From: Moniliella sp. 'wahieum'
Taxonomy: Eukaryota > Basidiomycota > Moniliellomycetes > Moniliellales > Moniliellaceae
Reading direction: 5' to 3'
DNA: 64,000 nucleotides
Assembly: GCA_003971905.1 (NCBI GenBank)
Contig: RSEE01000004.1
Location: forward strand, 992,001-1,056,000
Positions 22,801 through 34,934 of this stretch are shown here, piece by piece. The notes below the pieces were generated by a model that saw nothing but the letters and a program-made list of their open reading frames with translations, was not told the DNA's origin and made no database searches. Position numbers and translations under genes: made by a program. Every line of letters starts with the position of its first letter. Within the stretch, counting starts at the first letter, position 1.

Positions 22801-23869
22801 TGCGTTCAGCTTTGGGGGGGATGCGGCCAAACCTGCCGCAGCCGCATCGCCATTCACCTTCGGCCAGTCTTCGGAGAACAAGCCTGCTCAGGGTTCGGCG
22901 CCCGCCTTTTCATTTGGTTCTGGTGCCTCTACTCCCGCGTCGACCGACCAGGGCAGTAAGCCTACCTTTGCCTTTGGAGCTACAAATGAGACTAGCACCA
23001 AACGGCGCGCTGACGACGACAGCGAGCCACCAAGTAAGAAGCCATCCTTCTTTGGAGGTGCGACGGGTGGCTTGAATGCAGACAAGAGTGCCAAGCCGGC
23101 GTTTTCGTTTGGCGCAGCAGGAAGTGACGCCAAGCCGGCCAATGGCTCAGCCACTTCTAGTCCGGCTCCCACGTTTGCATTTGGTGCTCCCGCAGCGGCC
23201 CCACCTGCCTCCACGGGTGGGTTTGGTGGGTTTGGCTCTGGAACGGCTACGCCCACATTCAACATGGGCGCTGCTCCAAGCGCACCATCGGGGACCGGGA
23301 CGGGGACGGGCGCGTTCACCTTTGGTGCACCCGCGCCTTCAGCTCCCGCTGGGGGAGAGGCCAAGATGGACGATGCAACCAGCACGGCACCCAGCACGGT
23401 ACCCACCACTGGCTTCTCGTTTACAGGAACAACAGCTCCTTCCACCCCCCTTCACGTTTGGTGCCCCGGCGGCCGGTAGTGGTACGTCGACCCCTGGTGC
23501 GGGGACAGCGCCGACTTTTACGTTTGGTGCGCCCTCAGCAGCCCCTGCGTTTACATTTGGTGCACCTGCAAGCGCACCAGCGTCGTCCGCTGTCCCCAAT
23601 GGCGGTGCTTCGGCTCCCTTTACCTTTGGAGCGTCCAATCCGATCCCTGCGTCAAGCGCACCGGCACCATTCAGCTTTGGCGCCGGGGCCGGAGCTGGGG
23701 CTGCTGCACCGAATGGTGGAATGATGTTTGGCGGCGGTGGTGCGGCGCCCGCGCCCACGCCCGGCGCACCAACCTTCAACATTGGTGCTGGGCCCACTGG
23801 TCCGGCTGCGGCCACGCCCCGGGCGGACGGAGGATCCGAGGTCTGCCTTCTCGCGCGCGGCGTGCGTAA
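19860..23869 (+). CDS. FG-repeat nucleoporin (Nup1/Nup60/Nup124-like)
   Basis: Nuclear pore protein with a Ser/Pro-rich N-terminus and a long FG-repeat tail that would bind transport receptors. The N-terminal half contains SRLRRSFLGDHSITFG and RKRRAVMWDPKEGFLTPDE, linked by an intron at 20601-20659 (59 bp). A basic and acidic middle (VESDSDEEAEVEKAKT) leads to roughly two dozen FSFG, FAFG, FTFG and FGAP repeats separated by Lys/Pro/Ala/Ser linkers (about 21900-23800). The likely C-terminus is GRRIRGLPSRARRA with stop at 23867-23869, reached by one frameshift near 23825; short basic ends of this type are common in fungal basket nucleoporins. At least eight indels are needed across the gene, including near 20850, 20930, 21200, 21330, 21960, 22640 and 23450. 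The start is the ATG directly after a (CAC)n tract and is tentative. Confidence 0.85.
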
Positions 23870-24176
23870 GGGTGGTTGGTGTTTGACTCTACCGGTGTTG
23901 TTGTCACCGCTTTCTTCTGCCTCCCTTGTATCTTCCCCTTCGCGGTGGACCCAAACGATTTTAATTCTTTGGTTTTGCCCAGGCCGCACTGTTATTCGTT
24001 TGCTTTCAATTGGCGCCGAACTTACAAAGCCGTTCAATAGCTTAGAGAGAGGGGATGTCCAACGAACTTCGCCCATGGGCGCTAGAGGTAACTGGTGGAG
24101 TGGTATAGATTCCTGATGTGCTCTTTTTGGGTCTGGGGTCACAATGAAAGAGAAGGAGGTCGCTCTGATGATCGAT

Positions 24177-24195
24177 GAAGCTTGAAGCTTGAAGC
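24177..24195. repeat. GAAGCTT heptamer array
   Basis: Two perfect GAAGCTT units plus GAAGC, immediately after GATGATCGAT. Confidence 0.8.
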
Positions 24196-24935
24196 ACAAG
24201 AGATAAACCCGATAAAGGTATTGTCCATAGTGGAGGGACTGTTGCCTTGTAACCCAACTGCTCTCTGCCGTAGCTAGCGAAGGTGAACACAGGATGAGAA
24301 ATGAGGCGTGAGGGAGAAGCCCGCGCAGGGGGGCATCGCGTTGTAATATACATCGTGTGCCATCCAGGCTAGGGGCCTGTGTACTGCGAAGACTCACAGC
24401 GCAGGCGTTAGCGCTTAGCCGTCGTCGTTCCCCACGGCACACGACCCTTTTCTGGAGACAATAGTAGAAGGATGAATCGATGAAGGGAATGAGTTTTGCT
24501 TCTGTGAGTAGTAGAGATAGTGAGTAATGCCTGTATACTAGGTGTCAGCGGCACCGATCCCTATCAACATTGGTGCAGATGATTGATGTGCGTGTGGGTT
24601 GCTGAGCGCTGATATACCGCCGGAACGAGATGCCCAAGATATAGATTAGGGCCAACAGGGTTTGGAGGGAAGAGATCCGGGTGGCATCTGAACTGAAAAT
24701 CTGTGAATATTTACAACGGCGCAAGCGGAGCCAAGACCGGGGTATGTATACAATAGCGAGCAACTGCTGTATGACTGGTGTGGCGCAATGATTAATGAGG
24801 CCCTGAGGCCTGAGGCTCAGGCCTGAGGGAGCCCGGCAGGGCCTCAGATCTAAGACGGAAGAAACAGACAAAGTGGATTCGCGATTCCAGTGGGGCGTTG
24901 GACTGGCGTTGTGGGAGGCTCGCATCCTCGAGAAC

Positions 24936-24952
24936 CGATCATCGATCATCGA
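24936..24952. repeat. CGATCAT heptamer array
   Basis: Two perfect CGATCAT units plus CGA, giving GAT-C-ATC odd palindromes and ATCGAT joints. Confidence 0.8.
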
Positions 24953-25488
24953 CAGAATTCGCGGATGCGGACGTGAGGCAGTGCGCCCGTGCCGTTGAGA
25001 TTGGACCCCGGGATTGGGCCCCGCTTAGGGTGCTGCTTAGTACTAGACAAGCAGGCAGCAGAAGACTTGGCGCTACGCCTTAAGCTTTCAGCCACACGCG
25101 TGACATCATGCATTGCATCAACCACGTCAACGCGTCCACGTTCAACTAGCTAATACCGTTGTCTAGTGAATATATGGGTAGTGCCTTTCTTGGGATGCGT
25201 TTACACGCCCTCAGACGACGGCTCACGCATCGTGTTCATCCTAATGTTTACGTTTTTACCGAGCATCGAATTATATGCCTTCCTGCGGGAATAGAAGTAT
25301 GTAGTTTCCGTTGAGGTGGAGCGAAAGGCCGGGACGAGTGTGTGCCACCTTTCTTCCCCCGCAGGAGCACCAATGCATATCCACACCAATTATTCCCCTG
25401 TAGCACAACTATTCTCGTACGTTGATCTCCTGGGGGTCCGCTTCACCGGGGATTCACCGTAGCATCGCTGTTGTCCTTCCCTGCCAGG

Positions 25489-25499
25489 ATATATATATT
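25489..25499 (+). promoter_or_regulatory. TATA-like element upstream of the permease
   Basis: GATATATATATT lies about 95 bp before the proposed start codon at 25592, a plausible TATA distance. Based only on sequence and position. Confidence 0.4.
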
Positions 25500-25591
25500 G
25501 GAGGGGCAACCCGCACCTTACTCCCCAAGCATAATTTCGCTCCAAGTTTGCTTTCACACCTCCCCACCACTGCCACAGTACATTCACCGGC

Positions 25592-27951
25592 ATGCCCTTC
25601 CAGTGGATGCTCTCTCGCTTCCGACCCGGCACCAAGAACGATGCCAACAGTGGCTGCGAAGACGACTTCGCCCACCCACCTCCGCCTTTTGATCCCGTTG
25701 GCGTGTACCCCCTGGATAACTTGGGCACCGTTTCTGAGCCATCCCGTATGACTGTATCCCAACCTCAGTCTGGGGCCATGCCCCACAATTTCCGTTTCTC
25801 ATCAGCCTTCTGCGAGCACCAACAGTGGCACCAAACCATCCCTGACCACAAAGAGGACGATATGGATGAACTGAAAGAGCAACTCGAGGCCGAAAAGGAG
25901 TCCCAATCATGTGACAGTAGCTCCCATCACCCAATAGACGGAACATCCGCTCCGGCCTTATTGCTCAAGGATGTTAAGCTTTACCCCTCCACCACCATCC
26001 CAACACTCGCCCTCGACCGCGAAGCCAACCCAGTTGAACCAACCGGCCCTGTTGTTGCTGTACAGTCGCAGCAGCAAAGCTGGAGCCATGCTGTCGACCA
26101 GTATGCTGGACCACTCAGGACTATGGAGACATTCAAGGCGTTCATGGCGAAACCCGCGGTCTCATCTTTCGTGAGTTTGGCTTACGGGTGGAATCAAGCC
26201 GCGACAGTGTGTATCTCTTTCACCTTTACGTCACGAAGCTCCAGACACATTCTGACCCTTTTCACGTTTAGTGTGCAGATGATCGGCTTGAGTGGTGCCT
26301 GCGGCACCGGCATCTGGCTGAGCATGGGCCAATCTCTCGCCACCTCTGGGCCTCTTTTTCTCTTCTTGGCGTACCTTATCACAGGCACTATCGTATCGTC
26401 CATGATGCTCAGTCTTGGTGAAGTGGCCACGCTGGCACCCACCACGGGTTCGTACATCGCTCATACCTTCATGTTTACGTCAAGCAGTGCTGGCTTTGTC
26501 GCGGGTATCAATTCCGTGGCAGGCAATTGTTTGGCCTTAGCAAGTGAGCTATGCGGGTGTGCTGTACTTGTTCAAGTACGTTCGTATATACCTCACAGTT
26601 TGCAGAGAGCAAACCAACTGACCCCTTTCTTGTCTCTGACATATTCAGTACTGGACCGACATCTCCCCCGCCATCTTTATCACAATCTTCGGGGTAGCAA
26701 TCGTGTTGGCAAACATTGTCGGTGAGCACATGTCCCCCTTCCACTTGCATTTATTTGCTCTTTTCGTTTTTGCATATCGGGCATTTTGCCAGAACAAAAG
26801 CTGATTTTCCATCTCTTTCCCCGTTAGTTGTGCGTGCGTGGGCTGAAGTGGAGTTTATCGCTGGTCTCTGCAAACTCTTACTCTTTACTGGGCTCATGAT
26901 CTTGTCACTTTGCATTGACCTTGGGAGTGGCCCAAAAGGAACGCGCCTTGGCTTTCACTACTGGCATGATCCAGGTCCGGTTAGCCAGTACCTCCTGGAA
27001 GGTGGGGCAGGTCGATTCTTTGCTTTTTTAACGGCTCTTTGTGGCTCAGTCTTTTCGTATGGTGGAGTGGAATCGATTAGCCTTGCTGCCGCTGAGACGG
27101 CTACACCGCGCCGGACAATGCGCAAAGCCACCAACCGAATCTTTGTCCGTGTCTTCGTCTTGTACCTGTCCGTCGCGTTGGCCACTGGCATGATCGTCAG
27201 TCGCACCGACCCTGCACTTCTAAACTCTACTGGAACTGCATCGCAAAGTCCTTTTGTGACCGCGGCTCGGCAAGCAGGAATCAAGTCCTTGGGAGGCGTG
27301 ATCAACGCTGCGGTTCTTATCTCTGCTTGGTCTACCGCGGACCAGACGGTTCTCAATGGTTCCCGATCGCTCCTCATGCTTGCGGCAGACGGCTTGGCAC
27401 CGAAGGTCTTCCTGCGTGTCCACCGTTTTGGCGTACCATGGGTTGCCGTCTTATTCATCTGTAGCTGGATGTTGTTGTCTTACACCATTGTGTCTTCTTC
27501 CGCTACCCGGGTATTCTCAATCCTAACCGACTTGGTGGGTGCCTCACTCCTGTGGACCTGGATTTTCATCTGCATCAATTTTCTCAAGGTATATTATGGC
27601 CTTCGGGCTCAGAATATCTCACGTTCTCAACTGCCTTGGGCCACGCCGTGCCAACCATTTTGCATGGTACGCGCTTACCGGCTGCGTCCTCCTCCTCCTT
27701 CTCGGTGGCTTCTCTATCTTCGTTCCAGGTCATTTTCAGGTGGACGACATGCTCTCTGCATACGCCTCCCCGTCATCAATCTCGCTCTCTGGCTTGGGTA
27801 CATGATCTTGTGGAGCGGATGGGATTGGGTAAAACTGACAGAGGTACCTCTTCAGCCTTGGATCTTCCAATTCCAAACCGGAACTCCTGAGCCGTGCGAG
27901 GCCCCACCCCGTTTCTGGCCGCTACGCCTCATTTCTTGGATCTGGATGTGA
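25592..27951 (+). CDS. Amino-acid permease, YAT/APC family
   Basis: Plasma-membrane proton-coupled amino-acid transporter of about 600-700 residues. A long hydrophilic N-terminus (about 180 residues, with an acidic DDMDELKEQLEAEKE stretch) precedes the membrane domain. The first membrane helix carries QMIGLSGACGTGIWLSMG, matching the family's TM1 signature. Later come GSYIAHTFMF, SYGGVESISLAAAETATPRR, and STADQTVLNGSRSLLMLAADG in TM8, typical of YAT permeases. Three introns are clear: 26209-26271, 26576-26648 and 26722-26827. After KVYYGLRAQ the frame changes near 27660 (WYALTGCVLLLLLGGFSIF is in the next frame) and returns before VINLALWLGYMILW near 27760. The exact C-terminus is therefore uncertain, between about 27892 and 27951. 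Substrate cannot be told from the sequence; the long N-terminal tail may carry ubiquitination sites, which is inference. Confidence 0.85.
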
Positions 27952-28993
27952 TCTGTTCCGACTCCCTTTTCTTCTTCAATTGAACGTGACTCCCTAGCCT
28001 CTTCTGTAGCTCATGAGCAATGCATCAATACCTGCTCTCTTTGGTCTTTAACAACACAGCGTGGGCGCAAGAGATGAGATGTACAGACTACCCACTGATG
28101 GGACCCGGAGCGTTCGGAGGATCAGGAATGGAGGTGGGCCACACGCTGCGCGACACGGGAACGCAAGAGGCGCAGAGCGCGTCCCAGAAGGTGGTGCATG
28201 GCAGCACCGTGATGCCTTTGGAATGCCGGGAGAAGGAACTTCTTCGACTGTTAGAACAAGCAGAATGCGACAAGAACGCCAAGGTGCCAGGGATGAGAGC
28301 CCAAGAGCCGGTTTTCCCCCTGGTTTTGAAGACACGAGGATACTAGGGAACCAAGACAGCGGGCAAGATGCTTGGGCACTGGAAGTATTTGAGTACTGAC
28401 TCTCAATGGAGATGGTTCACCGTACGTTCACCCCTCGATGTCTACCACTTTCATCCGTATCCACATGCGCTTCCTCGATTACGGGAACGGATGGCGGGCA
28501 CCAGTGGGTCCAGATCTCCTGTGGCGATCCTCCAGGTTCCTTAAGCGGGGTTGGCGCTACTGCAAGCAGCACACGCAAGATGAATGGTCGGTTTAGGCGT
28601 AGCGTTTCCCTGCCCCAGCCTTAAGCTCTGTCAATGATATGGATGCCAAGTAGAAAAAAGGGGCCAGAAAACAGGGCGGAGGTAGACCATACACCTGGGG
28701 AGGCCTGGGGCCTGACATGCACCTGACACTTGACATGTGACATGCATGACAGGAGGAGAATTCAGGGACATGTGCAGAGATAACAACGATAGTTATTATG
28801 TCTTTTGACGTCTCTCTCCTAGTCCACACAGTAGTCTCCATATGGTTTTGTGCGCACACCACAAAACGAGAAGAGTTGCAACGTTTTGTTCATGTTGGCT
28901 AGTACCTAGTTCTCATAGTTAGACTCTCCTGAGGCGGCCTGAAAGGCTTCTGTTGGCCTGAGGCTTGAAGCTTGAGGAGCCTGAGGCGGAAAG

Positions 28994-29026
28994 CGCGTAA
29001 CGCGTAAGGCCTGAGGCCTGAGGGGC
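28994..29026. repeat. Fused GCGTAA and AGGCCTG heptamer arrays
   Basis: GCGTAAC-type units run directly into two perfect AGGCCTG units plus AGG (29007-29023; CCT-G-AGG odd palindrome, AGGCCT joint). CTTGAAGCTTGAGG lies just upstream near 28965. Different units are joined without a spacer. Confidence 0.75.
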
Positions 29027-29327
29027 CTGACACCCCTGGTGGTCCTGATAAGGATGCCTCTAAGATACCGCGCGTACCTGGCAGAGGTCCTATCTACTAG
29101 CCTGTCCTAATAACTTGTGTGTGGGGGAGTGAAATTGAATCCCCCCCCCCAGAAAGAGCCAGGGTAGATGGCTTTAATCCGGTGTATAGTGCGCTGATGG
29201 GGGCTGATGCGCTGATACGGGGTATAGTATTGGGGGAGTGTGGACTGATACACTGATGGGACTGATAGTTCGAGCAAGCGGGGCTACGCGCGGCTACGAG
29301 AGCCCCTCTTCCGCTCAGAGCTTCAGC

Positions 29328-29351
29328 CTTCAAGCTTCAAGCTTCAAGCTT
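29328..29351. repeat. CTTCAAG x3 heptamer array
   Basis: Three perfect CTTCAAG units plus CTT, continuing into TTAGCGCTTCAGCGCCC, another self-complementary cluster. Confidence 0.85.
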
Positions 29352-29791
29352 TAGCGCTTCAGCGCCCTCGGGCCGCCTCCTGTGGGCAGGGCCGCGAGGA
29401 TCCACCTGGGCAGGGTTTACTTATTAGCCGCAGAGAGTCTGAAAGTTTTGAACGCCCAACTATCGATACTGGCTCAGCGCCACATGTCTTGTAGATATCG
29501 AGCTCACTGGCCCCGCCCCAAGGAATGGTCACCGGTCAGAGACCAGAAGTCAGCCCTGTAAGGCTATCATGATCGTGATCTCAGAGGTTCCCCGTGCCAC
29601 TAACAGGATCACACTAGCCGATTGTCTGAACGCACACAAGACATCCAAAACACTCATGGCAACTCCCGCTGGCCCTGATCGGACTGCTTTCCCCACTCGG
29701 GTTGGTCTCTCTCCTTCACCTCTTTTTTCCTGCTCCTCCATCACCTGCAACTCCACCGTACCTTCGCCACCTCCCCCTCTTCCGTTTCATT

Positions 29792-32474
29792 ATGTCCGGG
29801 ATGGGGTTCTTGGGTTTATTCCGTCGACGCGGCGATTCTCCTTCACCCGAAACCATACCCGCCCCTCCACCCTTCGCCGATATCTCGTCGCAGGAAGGTG
29901 GCGAGATGGAGGGCAAGAAGGAGGACAAGAAAGCTGATGATGATCTGCTCGCTCCCGCGGATGAAAAATCTGTTGTGGAGAACCTCAACTACGAGGGCGA
30001 GTTGCCCATGTCAAAGGAGGCCTCTGTCGGTGTGGATTCAGATGCCGAAGGCGACTCGGGGCTTGATGCTCATCCTGAAGTGCGTGCTGTGGTGCCTGAA
30101 ACCGACGACCCCGATATGCCCATCAATACTTTCCGAATGTGGTTCCTCTCCATTGTCTTCGTCTTGGTCGGGAGCGGAGTCAATCAACTGTTCAGCCTGC
30201 GCTACCCAGGTATCCACCTTGTTTCCCTCGTCTCTGAACTCATTGCCTTTCCCTTGGTATCTTTCTCGCTCACGTCCTACCCATTTGCCGGATCAACCCT
30301 GACCGCAAATTTAACATCAAAGAGCATGGCCTGATCGTCATTGCCAGTAATGTCAGCTTTGGCCTTGGTACCAGCGCAGACAGCACCAATTGATCCAGGC
30401 AGCTCGAATGTACGGCATCAAGTTTCCCGCTGGGGAATCAGTGTTGGCTGTGCTCTGCTGCCAGATGCTCGGGTACGGTATGGCTGGGCTGGCCGTGCCC
30501 TTTTTGGTCAAACCCTCGTACGTCGTTTGGCCTGCAAACCTGTCCAACATTGCTCTTCTATCCTCAATGCATGCCCGTATCCGTGAGCCTGCTCCCTTTG
30601 GTCTCCGCATGACTCGCCTGCGCTTCTTTTGGATCGTGTTTGGAATTGCCTGGACTTGGTACTGGGTCCCTGGCCTCATGTTCACTGGACTCAGCTACTT
30701 TACATTTTTCTGCTGGATCTGGCCAAAACACAAGGGTGCGTTTCTTCTTTCTCTACGTGTCTCCCATATCGCTGACCTGTTTTATCGTGTGGCTACAGCG
30801 GTCAACCTAGTATTTGGCGAAGTGACGGGCATGGGCTTTGTACCAGCAACCCTTGACTGGAGTATGATTGCTTACAACAGTAACCCACTCCTCTCACCTC
30901 TTTCTGCATGCACCAACGTCTTCATCGGGTTCGCGGTGATTTTCTGGATTGTGGCACCCATCCTGTATGTGAAAAACTACCGATTTACCTCCTATCTGCC
31001 TTTTTGCTCCGACCAAGTCTATGATCGAACCGGCGCCATCTACGATGTAACTGCCGTCATGACAAATGGGACACTGGACGTCGAAAAATACCGCCAATAC
31101 TCTCAGCCTTACCTTCCCATCACCTTTTTGATTGTCTATGGCCTTTCATTTGCCAGTTTGACTTGTGTCTTGGTCCACGTTGCACTGTGGAATTACGGTG
31201 ACTTGGTGCATGCTTTCAAGGGAACTGGCCGCAAGGACATCCATACCCGTCTTAATGAACGGTACCAACAAGTGCCTTGGTGGTGGTGGGCCAGCTGCAT
31301 CGCCATCTTTGGTGTGCTGTCGATCGGTACGCCTCATTCCTATACAATTCACCCGTTGTTACTATGAGTGCATACTGACCACATTTTTCTTCTTATTCCC
31401 ACTTCAAGTCCTCATCGAGCACTTCCACACCGATCTTCCTGTATATGGATTGTTCCTCGGTTGGATCATCCCCTGCGTCTTCTTCATCCCCTGTGGGATA
31501 ATCTTGGGTGTAACCAATGTGAACCCCAACCAACTAAATGTGGTATGTACCGACCTTGGTCTCTCTCTTGCAACATTATTAGTCGTGCCCCCAACTGACA
31601 CATCCTTCAAATTCCCATTTCCTTTTGTTCCAAAGCTGAGCGAGTTTATTGGGGGTTACTTGTTCGAGGGCAAGCCGATTGCTAACATGCTTTTCAAGAT
31701 GCTCTCCACCGACACTGTTGGTCAAGCCCAATATTTCGCTCAAGACATGAAGCTGGGCCATTATCTTCACATTGCACCGCGTTCACTCTTTTGGATCCAG
31801 GGGTCAGCCACCATACTGGGTGCCCTCACTCAGGCTGGGGTCACCATTTGGATGCTGGGTCACGTCAAGGACATTTGTAACCCCGACCAAAGCAATGGCT
31901 TCGTCTGCCCGAACGGGCAGACAGTCATGAGCAGTTCTGTCGTCTGGGGCCTGGTTGGGACACGGAGACGTTCGGGGCGGGTCAGATGTACTCGCCAATG
32001 CTTCACTTCTTTTGGATCGGCGCCCTCACCCCCGCCATCACCTGGGTATTGTACAAAAAGACCGGGTGGAAGTTGCTACGGCTTATCAACTGGCCTCTGT
32101 TTTGGGTAGGGACCTACAATGTCCCGCCCGCCACGGGTGTCAACTATTCGAGCTGGTTTATGGCCAACTTGATCTGCACCAAGTTTATCTTCAAAGGCTT
32201 CTTTAGCTGGATGTATGCTTTTGCTGCCGCCCTCGATTCGGGCCTGGCCATCTCAGGTCCGTCATTCCCTGTATGGATTTGTGCACACAGTAGTACTAAC
32301 ATTCTCCCCCTAGGCATCGTGATCTTCTTCTGCGTCACCTATGGTCCTGGCGTGGAGTTCCCCTCCTGGTGGGGCAACACGGTGTGGCAGAACACGTACG
32401 ACAACAACGGTACCGCGTGGATTGACATGCCTGCCTCAGGTTACTTTGGTGGTCCCGTGGGATCCTGGAGTTAG
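29792..32474 (+). CDS. Oligopeptide transporter, OPT family
   Basis: Proton-coupled plasma-membrane importer of short peptides (or glutathione), with about 12-16 membrane helices. The acidic cytosolic N-terminus ends at DDPDMPINTFRMWFLS. Signatures include GVNQLFSLRYPG, NPDRKFNIKEHGLIVIASNV, EVTGMGFVPATLDWSMI, YDVTAVMTNGTLDVEKYRQY, GWIIPCVFFIPCGII, GSATILGALTQAGV, INWPLFWVGTYNVPPATGVN and the C-terminal WWGNTVWQNTYD. Four introns are clear: 30736-30798, 31328-31408, 31543-31635 and 32257-32313; the last has a perfect TACTAAC branch site at 32294-32300. Single-base losses are needed near 30256 (a G run), near 30388 and near 31960. The start codon is the first ATG that gives the hydrophilic N-terminus. 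The family assignment is firm; the substrate is not. Confidence 0.92.
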
Positions 32475-33179
32475 GCAAAGCTCCACAGATCGAGATGTCC
32501 ATTTTCGTTCTGCTTGATTCTTCTTCGAAAAGATGCTTCAGAGTAAAGTAAGGGAGCATTTCGTTGTGTGTTTTATCGCCGCCTGGTCTGTGTCTCGTCT
32601 TTCCACTGGCCTGCCAAGCTGTGGCGTAATTTTCCTTCCTCCTTCTCTTCCCTCTTCCCTCTTTCCTCTTCCCTCTTCCCTCTTCCTCTCTTCCTCTTTC
32701 CACCTCTCCCTTTGTTCGGTACGTTTTGTTATTCATCTCTCCCTTGCTCTCTGTATATGGGAGAGATGCATGATCGAGATCCTTGATGATTCGTTGAACG
32801 GATCTCTCCGCATACTACCCTTTGTGCGATGAATTCGATGACTGGGTTCACGACGGCAGATATATATACGTGTTGACTATCTGGGTGCAAGCAATTTTAT
32901 GTGCTTAGTGCAGATCCGCTCTTTCCACTGCTGACCGTAGATGACAGATGCAAGTCTGACGCACTTTCGGCAGGAGCTGGGGATACGCTTCGCCCTTCCT
33001 CAACACCAGTTCGCTTCTATTCGTTTATTTCGGGGACGTACCCACATTGTGGTCACGAGGCATTTGAAATGTTGCATACCAGCCATTATTCGAACGGAGG
33101 CTGGCGCGATAGGAGTGCGATAGCCACGATCGCTCCCCTCCCCTAACCACCACCACCACATTTCCTCCCGCCCCAACGC
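32475..33179. other. Spacer with pyrimidine tract between OPT and ML-domain genes
   Basis: No gene is seen. An almost pure C/T tract on the plus strand runs from about 32630 to 32710. TATATATAC near 32860 lies about 310 bp before the next start codon. Confidence 0.55.
32630..32710 (+). repeat. Polypyrimidine (CTTCCCT)n-like tract
   Basis: About 80 bases of TTCC/CTTCCCT words with almost no purine. Such tracts in fungi can be promoter or low-nucleosome elements; no function is shown here. Confidence 0.7.
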
Positions 33180-34382
33180 ATGGGTCTCCTCTCCCTTCCA
33201 GCGATGCTTGCTTCGCTCGCCTGCATCGCTGTGTGGGCTGCCGCGATGTCTACGCGCTGCCTCCGCCTTCGCAGATGGCGCATATTCCGGCGCCCCTCCC
33301 TTGTGGATCCCCGTTGGCGCCACCGTCGCTCCAGGCACCGATCTTCGATGCCCAAGTTTCCCGCCACCCCGAAGAGATGACCCCCGAAGACGGCTGGCGC
33401 GCCAACCCAGCGTCGCCTATGGAAGTGCCTGCCTGCAGCACTTACTCCCTCGAGGACCAACTTGCCTTTGCTGTCGCACAGCGTGTGAAGGCCGAGGCCA
33501 GCGAAGTTCAAGCGAACCAACGGACTCAGCAGGCTGCTCAAGCTGCGGCGCTTGAGGCCGAGCAGGCTAAGCCTGGATCAAGCAAGCTGCTTCCCCCTCC
33601 GGCATTTTATGCCCCGGAGGAATCGTGGGACGAGACATTGCCCCTGGGAGACCTGGAGCGGGCCGAGGAACGATTGCAGGCGGCTCTGGGTGCCGCCCAG
33701 CTCTATTCCCCCAACCCATTCCGCCTGCGCTACTCTACCCAGCATGATGGCAGTGTGAGTGGGAGCCACCTGCATGCTGGGCCCATTTCCCCCAGTTCAG
33801 GCGCGGACGCGGACCATGTTGGCTCTGTTGATTTGAACCGTCAGGGCTTCCAACACCCTCCCTCCTTTTTGGAGCAGCAGGACACGGCCAAGACTCAACC
33901 CCCCAATTTGCAACCTCCTACATTTACCTTTGATCTTGCTCCCGCCCCGTCTCCTGTGGGAGAGGGGGGCGGACGCAAGTGGTCGTGGCGACAGTGCCCC
34001 ACCCCTCCCTGGCGGCGCCCGCGCGACGCGGTTGAAATCAAGAGTATCAGCCTGAGTCCGGACCCGCCCGTGCCAGGGCAAAATGTGACGATCAGCGGGT
34101 GGGGCACTCTTCGGGCGCCGGTCAAGCAGGGAAGCGATGCCGAGGTACTCATCCGCCTTGGCCTCGCCCTTGTGCATCGCGAAACGGTTGACTTGTGCAA
34201 ACTGGCGGAACGGGAGGCGTTTGCGCTGCAGTGCCCTGTCGAGCCGGGCACCTACCACCTGTCCCATACTGTCATGGTGCCCAAGTCCGTCCCGCGTGCC
34301 CGCTACAATGCCCACACCGCCGAGAACCACTTGAGCGATGATTTGCTCTGTGGATGTGAGCGTCGACTTTAGTCCCTTCTGA
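33180..34382 (+). CDS. Secreted NPC2/ML-domain lipid-transfer protein with long N-terminal extension
   Basis: The C-terminal 130 residues are an ML domain of the NPC2 / phosphatidylglycerol-phosphatidylinositol transfer type, which carries sterols or phospholipids in the vacuole. Signatures are DAVEIKSISLSPDPPVPGQN, the DLCKLAEREAFALQCPVEPG segment with paired cysteines, and ENHLSDDLLC. A signal peptide starts at 33180 (MGLLSLPAMLASLACIAVW). A frameshift near 33240 then leads into about 240 residues of Pro/Ala/Glu-rich sequence with a possible coiled coil (LAFAVAQRVKAEASEVQANQ) before the ML domain. NPC2 proteins are normally about 150-180 residues, so the extension is unusual. A second indel near 34350 restores a VDVSVDF ending and a stop at 34380-34382. 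An alternative is that the extension belongs to a separate gene or retained intron. Confidence 0.8.
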
Positions 34383-34934
34383 GCCGTCCTGTTCCTTGCG
34401 TTCGCCATTCTCCCCATGGCTATTATAGTTGCCATACAACCTTTTCTCCTTAAACCGAACAGTGGGGTTTGCTCTCAATATATAGGGGAAGAACGAGAGA
34501 AATGTGTAAGGGCAAGACTGTGTGCCCTATTGCACATGTGATACCATGGATCCCCCACATTCCTCAGATACTCTCTTCATTCCCATGACCGTCGAGGAGG
34601 CCAGGATAGTGCCTGTCTCTTCTTACCACAGGTTTTGCTGTTGGTAATGCACTCCAGTAAGTTGCCGCGTCCGTTACCCTGGCCGAGGGGCCTCTCTATG
34701 GTGCATTGACTTGAGCGAACTTTTGTGCCCCTCCCAGGGGTCCACGTCAATCGTTGGCGCCCCTGTACCAATTTTAAGGGAGCTGATCAACGTGCTAGGT
34801 CCGCTAAAAGCGCCTAGCTGGCAGTTACTCTAAGTAGTACTACTGCATATTTCCTCTACGTAGAAGGCGGGGATCTACGAAACCGCAGGAAGCCAAGTCA
34901 TGTGGAAGGCGATCTAGTGGAGAGCGCCCGTAAT
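34383..34934. other. Short spacer between convergent ML-domain and MPP10 genes
   Basis: This would hold both 3' ends. No feature beyond an ATATATA word near 34478 is visible. Confidence 0.5.

Larger units (their letters stand above)
23870..25591. other. Intergenic region before the amino-acid permease
   Basis: No gene is seen. It contains odd-palindrome arrays at 24177-24195 (GAAGCTT), 24798-24840 (GGCCTGA words) and 24936-24952 (CGATCAT). A TATA-like element lies near 25490. Confidence 0.55.
27952..29791. other. Intergenic region between permease and OPT transporter
   Basis: A short open frame at 28020-28343 (108 codons, unknown composition) is not convincing as a gene. The stretch 28670-29360 is rich in repeat words: TGACATGTGACATGCATGAC near 28730, mixed GGCCTGAGG/CTTGAAG/GCGTAAC words at 28925-29033 and CTTCAAG at 29328-29351. 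A short C run (10 C) lies near 29143. Confidence 0.5.

Noticed and set aside
28020..28343. 108-codon open frame downstream of the permease
   Set aside because: No homology recognised and low-complexity composition. It may be 3' flank of the permease or chance.
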